Below are positions 32,212 to 38,489 of a DNA stretch of 64,000 bases, piece after piece. The DNA is taken from the IMG/VR virus record IMGVR_UViG_3300010397_000043, positions 23,529 to 87,528 of that record; one strand, written 5' to 3'. A model generated the notes under the pieces. It was not told where the DNA came from, made no database searches, and saw nothing but the letters and a program-made list of their open reading frames with translations. Source of the stretch: a virus. Every line of letters starts with the position of its first letter. Position 1 is the first letter of the stretch. The position numbers were made by a program, and so were the translations under genes.

Positions 32212-33402
32212 ATGTCAACGAAGCAAACAACCAAGAAGGCTGCCAAGGCCCAAGAGACATCAGGCAGGTTGGAGCGACACCCCCTTTCGGAGCGCTTCGC
32301 CCTGCCGACGACCGACGAAGAACGATTGGCGCTCGCGACCGACATGGCGACGAACGGCCAGCATCAGGAAATTCTGCTGTACGAGGGCAAGGTCCTCGAC
32401 GGGTGGGAACGCTACATGGGGTGCATGCAAAAGGGCATCACCCCCAAGTTCAAGGAATACACCGGCATTGACCCCGCTGCCACGGCATTCGGGGTCAATG
32501 TCATTCGACGGAAGCTTTCGACCGTCCAGAAGGCGTACTTCGGCGCCGTCTACTACAAGTACGTGCTGGAAACGCAGGGCCCGAAGGTGACGCAGGCCCA
32601 GATCGCCAAGATGGTGTGCGTGGGTCTCACGAAGCTGAACCTCATGTCGCAACTGCTGCAGTCGCGGCACCCGGCTGCAGCCGGCCATATCGAGACGCTG
32701 GGCACCGACAGCGAGGTCACGAATGCGCAGTGGCTGGCGATGTTGGTCGAGTGCGGCATTCAGGAGGAAAAGCCCAAGGGCAAGCCCAGCAACTTGCAGA
32801 TCGGCGGTGTGGACGACATGCTCATCGACGACGCCGATGCCGAAGCCGACGAGCACGACCACGATGCCGCTGTGGACGACCTGACCGGCGGCACCATCGA
32901 CGACCTGCTCGACGAAGACGACGACATGCCCCTGCCCAAGCGTGCGGGCGGCGGGGGTGGTGAAGCTGGCGGCAGCGACAACGTGGTGGAAATTTCGTCG
33001 CGTGGCGGTCGCATCGGCCACAACCACCGCAGCACCGAGACCCCGGCCAGTGCCTGTGCCAAGAACTTCAAGGGGCTGGCCGAACCCGAACGCCTCGACT
33101 TCGTGAAGTTCGCGTGGGCCACCCTGCGCCCCGCCATCGAGCGCGCTATGCACGAAGGCCGCATCGACTGGCCCAACCTGGGCGAACTCGTGACCGAGGC
33201 CACCAGTGACCCCGGCAAGGCCGCGCTCGCCGATGCTGCCTTGGCGCTCGCCGGCAAGCCTGCCAAGGGCCCCGCCAAGCCCACCGCTGCCCCCGCCAAG
33301 CCCGCGAAGGCCCCCGCCAAGGGCAAGCCCCCTGCCAAGCCCGCCAAGGCCCCCACCACGAAGGCCCCCGCCAAGCCCGCCAGGGCCCGCAAAGCCGCCT
33401 AG
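32212..33402 (+). CDS. ParB-like protein with histone-H1-like tail
   Basis: 396 residues, TAGGAG before ATG. N-terminal ParB/sulfiredoxin-like pattern: HPLSERFALPTTDEERLALA and LYEGKVLDGWERYMGCMQKG. Next a HTH-like stretch (VTQAQIAKMVCVGLTKLNLM), an acidic linker, a helical domain (NFKGLAEPERLDFVKFAWAT) and an AKPAKAPAK-type basic tail. Family knowledge suggests DNA binding or segregation or transcription roles. Site 7 in its own leader makes it my preferred candidate to bind the palindrome. Confidence 0.68.
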   Translation: MSTKQTTKKAAKAQETSGRLERHPLSERFALPTTDEERLALATDMATNGQHQEILLYEGKVLDGWERYMGCMQKGITPKFKEYTGIDPAATAFGVNVIRRKLSTVQKAYFGAVYYKYVLETQGPKVTQAQIAKMVCVGLTKLNLMSQLLQSRHPAAAGHIETLGTDSEVTNAQWLAMLVECGIQEEKPKGKPSNLQIGGVDDMLIDDADAEADEHDHDAAVDDLTGGTIDDLLDEDDDMPLPKRAGGGGGEAGGSDNVVEISSRGGRIGHNHRSTETPASACAKNFKGLAEPERLDFVKFAWATLRPAIERAMHEGRIDWPNLGELVTEATSDPGKAALADAALALAGKPAKGPAKPTAAPAKPAKAPAKGKPPAKPAKAPTTKAPAKPARARKAA

Positions 33403-33441
33403 TGCGTACCAGGGCCCACCCGGGCCCGTTTGCGCGCCTGT

Positions 33442-33474
33442 AGGCCCCGCCTAGCCCCTTGGCGGGGCCTTTTT
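33442..33474 (+). terminator. Terminator after ParB-like gene
   Basis: AGGCCCCGCC pairs with GGCGGGGCCT (10 bp), 9-base loop, run of five T. Confidence 0.9.
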
Positions 33475-33597
33475 GCTGGCCCCTGTACCGCCTACCCCCT
33501 GTTACACCCATCCGCGAGCCCGAAAATGCCCCCACCAAAGCCGCCGCGTATGTCTGCCAACCCGCCCCGCCAACCGCCCCATAACCAGGGCAACGTC

Positions 33598-34083
33598 ATG
33601 TACCGCGACACGTTCGCGCATCGTGAGTATCGCTCGTCCATCGACTTGGTGAACGAAGTGCTGCGAGCGAACTCCATGGCGGTGCATGTGCTGCAGTTCC
33701 CCATGCCGCCGAGGTTCATGGTTCCGTACCTGCGCGACCAGTACCTTCAGCGCGACTTGGCAGGCGCGACCAGATTCAAGCGGGTTACGCTCATTAGCGA
33801 ACTCGACACCGAACGCATCCACCCCGACACGCTCATCCACAAGCACTTCCATGCGAGGCTGCACTTCTCGTGTACGATTCCGCAGAACGTAACGTACCTG
33901 TACGGCGTTTCGCGCCTGCTGCCCCCCGACTCGACCGCATCGCCTTGCTGGGACGTATCCGTCTACGAGAGCTATCGCGAAGGCGTGTGGGCCAAGGGGA
34001 CTTACTACTTGCTGCGCATCGAGTCCGACCACGTGTTCGCCCAGGACGTGGACCTGCTTTACTTGTTCAAGGCCCTGCCCTAA
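33598..34083 (+). CDS. 161-aa hypothetical protein
   Basis: I place the start at ATG 33598 (AGGG upstream). An in-frame ATG at 33526 would add 24 Pro-rich residues. Contains YRDTFAHREYRSSIDLVNEV and FHARLHFSCTIPQNVTYLYG. The 3' end contains the -35 box of the next promoter. Function unknown. Confidence 0.58.
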   Translation: MYRDTFAHREYRSSIDLVNEVLRANSMAVHVLQFPMPPRFMVPYLRDQYLQRDLAGATRFKRVTLISELDTERIHPDTLIHKHFHARLHFSCTIPQNVTYLYGVSRLLPPDSTASPCWDVSVYESYREGVWAKGTYYLLRIESDHVFAQDVDLLYLFKALP

Positions 34084-34091
34084 GTTAAAGT
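34063..34091 (+). promoter_or_regulatory. Promoter inside the 3' end of the previous gene
   Basis: TTGTTC, 17 bases, TAAAGT. The same -35 hexamer and spacing occur at 51507. Confidence 0.65.
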
Positions 34092-34114
34092 AGGCTTCCC
34101 TACCCCGAAACGGT

Positions 34115-34141
34115 TGCCGGGTCCGATACCCGGCATTTTTT
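34115..34141 (+). terminator. Leader terminator (possible attenuator)
   Basis: TGCCGGGT pairs with ACCCGGCA, then six T. It begins about 17 bases after the expected transcription start and 20 bases before the next start codon, so it acts on its own promoter's transcript. Confidence 0.75.
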
Positions 34142-34160
34142 ATCCCCGGAGAGTAAGAAT

Positions 34161-34925
34161 ATGAAGGCATCGACACTCGCCAAACTCGACGCTGTGGTTG
34201 AGGCGCTCGAAGAACTGACGGAGGCCCTCAAGAATGAGGGCAACAAAAGCGGAGGTGACCCTGATGATGAGGGTGCTGGCGAAGTACCCCGATCCTCAGG
34301 CAAGGCTGGCGTGGCCCGGAAAGCTCTACCTGCTAAGGGGAAAAAACCGGCTGCAGCCGACCCCGACGACGAAGACGACGACCCGCCCGCCAAGCCGGCG
34401 AAAAAGGCCAGGGCTGTAGACCCCGACGACGAGGACGATGACCCCCCGGCCAAGCCCAAGGCAAAGGCGAAGGCCAAGCCCGCCGACGAGGATGAGGACG
34501 AAGACGACGACCCGCCCGCCAAGCCGGCGAAAAAGGCACGGGCTGTGGACGCCGACGACGATGATGACGACGTGCCCCCGCCCAAGAAGTCGGCCGCGAA
34601 GCCCGCCGCCAAGGCGAAGGCCAAGCCCGCCGCCGACGAGGATGAGGACGAAGACGAGCCCAAGCCGAAGAAGGGCAAGAAGGACACCGACCCCCGCGAC
34701 GAAATCCGCGAGATGATGGTGGCCTACATCGACCCGAAGCGCAAGACGTTCAATGCCGATCTCAAGAAGGCCATCCAGTCGGCGCTCAAGAAGGCCGGCG
34801 TTGCCGCCGTCGCCGAGCTTGAGGACGAGGACGTGCCCGCGTTCAAGAAGAAGGTCGCGCGGCTGATCGAGCAGTACGTCGATGCCGACGAGACCGAGTC
34901 CGAGGACCCTGACGAAGACGAGTGA
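34161..34925 (+). CDS. 254-aa protein of alternating acidic and Lys/Ala/Pro blocks
   Basis: Residues 1-30 are helical (LAKLDAVVEALEELTEALKN). About 130 residues follow of blocks such as DPDDEDDDPPAKPAKKARAV, repeated three times. The C-terminal 75 residues form a folded helical domain (REMMVAYIDPKRKTFNADLK). It may organise DNA or act as a polyampholyte scaffold. GGAGAG before ATG. Confidence 0.6.
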   Translation: MKASTLAKLDAVVEALEELTEALKNEGNKSGGDPDDEGAGEVPRSSGKAGVARKALPAKGKKPAAADPDDEDDDPPAKPAKKARAVDPDDEDDDPPAKPKAKAKAKPADEDEDEDDDPPAKPAKKARAVDADDDDDDVPPPKKSAAKPAAKAKAKPAADEDEDEDEPKPKKGKKDTDPRDEIREMMVAYIDPKRKTFNADLKKAIQSALKKAGVAAVAELEDEDVPAFKKKVARLIEQYVDADETESEDPDEDE

Positions 34926-34962
34926 TAATCGCCCTGCCATCAACCTAACTAGGAGTTACGAA

Positions 34963-35247
34963 ATGTCTTTCTCTTTTCAAGTTCGCGTAAAGACCAAGGA
35001 CGAGGCCAAGGCCTCTTGCGCGTCGCAAATGGCGACCATCGTCGCCGGCCAGCCGCCCCATGCCATCGATGAGCAACTCGTCGTCACCCTGTGCGGCGCG
35101 TACATCGATCTGCTTGCCGACAACCCCGACAAGGAGATTCAGATGTACGTCTCCGGCTCGCTGGGCGGAACGTGGCTCGACGGCAACCTGACCGACGTGA
35201 GCACTGCGACCGTGAACGTGCAGGCCTCGCTGCAAGACCCGATCTAA
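34963..35247 (+). CDS. 94-aa hypothetical protein
   Basis: AGGAG before ATG. VRVKTKDEAKASCASQMATI, then QLVVTLCGAYIDLLADNPDK and a beta-rich end. Unknown; compact and probably abundant because of its strong ribosome site. Confidence 0.58.
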   Translation: MSFSFQVRVKTKDEAKASCASQMATIVAGQPPHAIDEQLVVTLCGAYIDLLADNPDKEIQMYVSGSLGGTWLDGNLTDVSTATVNVQASLQDPI

Positions 35248-35289
35248 AACGTTCAATGGGTGTGACCGGGCACGCGCTCGGGCCTTATT

Positions 35290-35355
35290 GGGGGCTGCGT
35301 AACCACACTGCCCCCTGCCCGCCAACTTGGAACCCGGCCAAGCGCCGGGTTTTCT
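35290..35355 (+). terminator. Double hairpin and terminator before the DUF2800 gene
   Basis: First hairpin GGGGGC/GCCCCC (35290-35315); second AACCCGGC/GCCGGGTT (35331-35351) followed by TTTTCT. The next ATG (35359) starts eight bases later, without a Shine-Dalgarno site. Confidence 0.75.
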
Positions 35356-35358
35356 AAT

Positions 35359-36579
35359 ATGGCCGAAGAAAAAACTCACGCCGTACTTTCCCCAAGCGGG
35401 AGCGCCCGCTGGTTGCAGTGCCCCGGCAGCGTCGCGGCTGAGGCTGCGGCCAAGTCCCAGGGCGAGGACGATAGCAACCCCGCCAGCCGGCTAGGCACCG
35501 TGGCGCATGCCCTGCTCGAAGAGGCGTTGATCTGGGGCTACCCGCCGGAACTGTTTATCGGGTGCTACCTGCTGCCCGAGCCCCACCCGCCAGTGGACGA
35601 AGCCATGTGCAACGCGGTGCAGGTTGCCATCGACTATGTTGAGGAATACCGCGAGACCTACGGGCGCAACAACATCAAGATTCGCATCGAGTACAAGCTG
35701 GAGAAGATTGGCTCGACGTTTCTCGACCCGGACGACGCCGATGCCTGCTCGGGCACGACCGACATACTGCTCATGCACAACGACATGTCCATGTGCAACG
35801 TGGCGGACTACAAACACGGCTCGGGCGTGATGGTCGAGGCGCGCGAGAACCCACAGCTCATGCTGTACGCGGCAGGCGCGTTTGCTGAATTCGGCAAGTT
35901 CAAGAAGTACCGGGGCACGGTCATCCAGCCGCGCGTCGCCAAGCGTCGGCCCATTGACGAGTGGGAGTTCACGCACGCCACGCTGCTCAAGTTCATCAAC
36001 AACACGGTGCGCCCCGCCGCCGTCGCTGCCCTGCTGCCCAACGCCCCGCGCAATGCGGGGGAGCATTGCCGCTGGTGCCGTGCCGCGCCTTCGTGCAAGA
36101 CCTACCGGGCCAAGGCACGGGCCATCGCTGGCAGTGAGTTCGACCCCATCGAAACGGATGCCGACCTGCTGGACCCCGACTCGTTCGGCCCCGAGGACTA
36201 CGCCCGCTTGCTACTGGAACTGCCCATACTCAAAGCCTGGATCAAGACCGTCGAGGCCCGCGCCCTGCGCATGGCACAAGCCGGCACGAAGATCGAAGGC
36301 TTCAAGCTGGGGTGGGGCAAGCGCACCCGCCAATGGGACAGCGAAGCCGCCGTGGTCGCGTGGTGCAAGCGCAAGAAGCTAAACCCCGAGGACTACAGCC
36401 CGCGTGGCCTGCTGTCGCCATCCGAGCTGACCAAGTTGATCAAGAAAAAGAAGATCGTCGAAACCAAGCGGGGCGAGGAATTTGTAAACCCCCTGGACGC
36501 CTTTATCAAATACAGCATCCCCGCCCCCAAGGTTGTGCCGGTGGGCGGCAGCGAGTTTGACGAGATAGACGACGAATAA
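35359..36579 (+). CDS. DUF2800 family RecB-like nuclease
   Basis: 406 residues. LSPSGSARWLQCPGS, LGTVAHALLEEA, CSGTTDILL, NVADYKHGSGVMVEARENPQ, and QLMLYAAGA are the PD-(D/E)XK motifs of the DUF2800/Cas4-like exonuclease family. A Cys cluster (HCRWCRAAPSC) could bind an Fe-S cluster. It acts in phage replication or recombination, beside the DUF2815 protein and polymerase as in many phages. The start lies directly on the hairpin, with no visible ribosome site. Confidence 0.88.
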   Translation: MAEEKTHAVLSPSGSARWLQCPGSVAAEAAAKSQGEDDSNPASRLGTVAHALLEEALIWGYPPELFIGCYLLPEPHPPVDEAMCNAVQVAIDYVEEYRETYGRNNIKIRIEYKLEKIGSTFLDPDDADACSGTTDILLMHNDMSMCNVADYKHGSGVMVEARENPQLMLYAAGAFAEFGKFKKYRGTVIQPRVAKRRPIDEWEFTHATLLKFINNTVRPAAVAALLPNAPRNAGEHCRWCRAAPSCKTYRAKARAIAGSEFDPIETDADLLDPDSFGPEDYARLLLELPILKAWIKTVEARALRMAQAGTKIEGFKLGWGKRTRQWDSEAAVVAWCKRKKLNPEDYSPRGLLSPSELTKLIKKKKIVETKRGEEFVNPLDAFIKYSIPAPKVVPVGGSEFDEIDDE

Positions 36580-36592
36580 CGGGCATGCCTCC

Positions 36593-36621
36593 TTGCGGAT
36601 TCCGCGAGTGCGTGCTAAATT
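36593..36621 (+). promoter_or_regulatory. Promoter before the ssDNA-binding protein gene
   Basis: TTGCGG, 17 bases, TAAATT. The spacer starts with a small dyad GCGG-ATT-CCGC. Confidence 0.55.
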
Positions 36622-36659
36622 TTCCACGCCTACCCCCAGCCACCAAATAGGAGCCATAA

Positions 36660-37253
36660 ATGGCAACCAAAAAGGAACGAGTTTCCCTGCAGACCCCGGT
36701 CGGCATTGCGACCTTTGTTCACGTGTTTGAACCACACGCCCACGACAACGACGACGGCGAGAAGAAGCAACCGATGTACTCGGTGATGCTGGTGTTCACG
36801 CCCGAGCAGAAGGACGACCTCAAGGAGCTTCGCCAGCAGTGCATCCGCGCCGCGAAGGCCTTCTTCGGCGAGCGGTACGAGAAGCTGAAGGAAAAGGGCA
36901 AGATGCGCTTCCCCTGGCGCGATGCCGGCGAGTACGAGGAGTATGGCGAGCCCTTCGTCGAGGGCAACACAATGATCAACTTCAAGTCGAAGGACGAGCC
37001 GGGCGTGGTTGATGCGCGCGCCAAGCCGGTCATGGATCGCAAGGTGATCTTCCCGGGTATGGCCGCACGTGTGTCCTACGGAGTGTGGCCTTACGAGACG
37101 AAGGGCAACACCGGCGTGACCTTGTTCCTCAACAACTTGCAGAAGGCAGGAGATGGTATGGGCCGACTCGCGGGCCGTGCCGCTGCTGAAGACGAATTCG
37201 ACGCTATCGAAGGTGCGGACGGTAGCGACGATGGAGATGACGACGAGATCTAA
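36660..37253 (+). CDS. DUF2815 ssDNA-binding protein
   Basis: 197 residues. RVSLQTPVGIATFVHVFEPH, MYSVMLVFTPEQKDDLKELR, PVMDRKVIFPGMAARVSYGV, GVTLFLNNLQKAGDG, and an acidic tail (DGSDDGDDDEI) typical of single-stranded DNA-binding proteins that recruit partners through the C-terminus. Own promoter immediately upstream; AGGAG site. Confidence 0.87.
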   Translation: MATKKERVSLQTPVGIATFVHVFEPHAHDNDDGEKKQPMYSVMLVFTPEQKDDLKELRQQCIRAAKAFFGERYEKLKEKGKMRFPWRDAGEYEEYGEPFVEGNTMINFKSKDEPGVVDARAKPVMDRKVIFPGMAARVSYGVWPYETKGNTGVTLFLNNLQKAGDGMGRLAGRAAAEDEFDAIEGADGSDDGDDDEI

Positions 37254-37304
37254 AGTCGCTCAGTGCCGCCCACAACTCAACTTATCCCTTACCTGGAGAA
37301 CATC

Positions 37305-37763
37305 ATGGCAAAGAAGAATGCCCCTGCCGCCGAAAACAACGTGGACGATCTGCTCGCCGGTGGCGATGCCGAAGCGGCCCCCGCCGCGAAGCCCAAGGCC
37401 AAGAAGGCTGTGAAGGTCGAAGGCACCGACGAGGTCAAGCCCAAGGCGAAGGCCAAGCCCGAAGCCGCCGCCAAGCCGGCGAAGAAGGCCAGCAAGCCCA
37501 AGGCCGAGCCGGAAGCGAAGCCCGCCGCCAAGCCCAAGGCAAAGGCCAAGGGTGGCAAGCCCCGTGGCGAGCGTGCCGAGTCGCGCGTCGAGGACATCAC
37601 GGCGGCGCTGCTGAAGGTCAAGAAGTCCACGAGCTATGAGGACCTCGCGGCCAAGGGTGGTTTCGACATCCGCGCTGTGCGTCGCACCGCCCGCAAGCTG
37701 CGTGACGACGGGCAGATCGGCCTCGAGAAGGAAGGCACCAAGGTCTACGTGACCGCTGCCTGA
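37305..37763 (+). CDS. Histone-H1-like tail fused to a winged-helix domain
   Basis: 152 residues, TGGAGA before ATG. Residues 15-85 are Lys/Ala/Pro-rich repeats (AKPKAKAKPEAAAKPAKKAS). The C-terminal 60 residues, SRVEDITAALLKVKKSTSYE then DLAAKGGFDIRAVRRTARKL, form a winged helix. Reads as a nucleoid-associated or regulatory DNA-binding protein. Confidence 0.65.
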   Translation: MAKKNAPAAENNVDDLLAGGDAEAAPAAKPKAKKAVKVEGTDEVKPKAKAKPEAAAKPAKKASKPKAEPEAKPAAKPKAKAKGGKPRGERAESRVEDITAALLKVKKSTSYEDLAAKGGFDIRAVRRTARKLRDDGQIGLEKEGTKVYVTAA

Positions 37764-37785
37764 CCGCAACACCAAGGCAAGTATC

Positions 37786-38124
37786 GTGGAACTCAAACTT
37801 GGCTTGGTTCTTTCCAAGAGGGACAAGAGGAAACTCGAAGCCCTCGTTCACAGCTTCAATGAAAGGTTCGATTCGATGTCCACTCAACTCGAAGCACTCG
37901 TCGCCCAGGTCCAAGCCACCAACGGCGTCATGGAATCGGCGGTCACGCTCATCAATGGCCTGCAGGCCCAACTGGCACAGGTGCAGGCCGATCTGGCTGC
38001 ACAGGGCGTGACCAACGCCCAACTGGACGCGCTGACCACTCAGCTCAACCAGGGCGACGACGCGCTGCAGGCCCTGCTCGCGGCGAACAGCCCGGCCCCC
38101 GCGCCGCCGCCGGCCCAGCCGTGA
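37786..38124 (+). CDS. 112-aa coiled-coil protein, GTG start
   Basis: ELKLGLVLSKRDKRKLEALV then TQLEALVAQVQATNGVMESA and repeated QAQLAQVQADLAAQ heptads, ending in a PAPAPPPAQP tail. An ATG at 37876 is an alternative start. Probably oligomeric; role unknown. Confidence 0.58.
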   Translation: MELKLGLVLSKRDKRKLEALVHSFNERFDSMSTQLEALVAQVQATNGVMESAVTLINGLQAQLAQVQADLAAQGVTNAQLDALTTQLNQGDDALQALLAANSPAPAPPPAQP

Positions 38125-38130
38125 AAGACC

Positions 38131-38210
38131 AACGGCCACATAGCTCAATCTGGTAGAGCGTCGGTCTCCAAAACCGAAGGTTGGGGGTTCAAGTCCCTCT
38201 GTGGTCGCCA
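38131..38210 (+). tRNA. tRNA-Trp (anticodon CCA)
   Basis: Acceptor GGCCACA pairs with TGTGGTC (one G-U), TA, D-stem GCTC/GAGC, anticodon arm TCGGT-CTCCAAA-ACCGA, T-arm with TTCAAGT loop, discriminator G and an encoded CCA. There are four bases rather than one between the D-stem and anticodon stem (GTCG), giving 80 nt, which is odd and may be a 3-base duplication. Confidence 0.85.
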
Positions 38211-38229
38211 AGTTAGGAGGGTTCTTTGT

Positions 38230-38416
38230 TGGGCAGTAGCTCAGGGGTCTGTGGAGGTACGGTGGAGGGAACGCCATCGGTGACCACAGAGGCAGGCGGA
38301 AAGGTGTAGTCGGTGATCGGGCAAGGACCACCCACGATGCCGGCATCGCCGAGTAGCATGCCTAGAGCGGCTGGTATATAACCAGAGGGTCGTTGGTTCG
38401 ATTCCAACCTGCCCCA
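38230..38416 (+). tRNA. Interrupted tRNA-like gene, anticodon UAU
   Basis: TGGGCAG-TA-GCTC (38230-38242) looks like a tRNA 5' end. GAGC, an anticodon arm with loop TATATAA, a T-arm with TTCGATT loop, and CTGCCCC-A (38365-38416) look like its 3' part, and the acceptor halves pair at 6 of 7 positions. About 113 nt separate them inside the D-loop. Position 33 is A instead of the near-universal U. It may be an intron-containing, broken or chimeric tRNA. No CCA is encoded. Confidence 0.5.
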
Positions 38417-38441
38417 CAAAGAATCCTCCTTAAAGCCGAAG

Positions 38442-38472
38442 CCGGCTGGCAACCCCAGCCGGTTTTTCTTTT
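38442..38472 (+). terminator. Terminator between tRNAs and DNA polymerase gene
   Basis: CCGGCTGG pairs with CCAGCCGG, 5-base loop, then TTTTTCTTTT. Confidence 0.85.
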
Positions 38473-38489
38473 GTACCTGCGAATCCATC

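Noticed and set aside
38243-38362. Group I or II intron in the split tRNA
   Set aside because: The insert is only about 113 nt and no catalytic core elements are recognisable.
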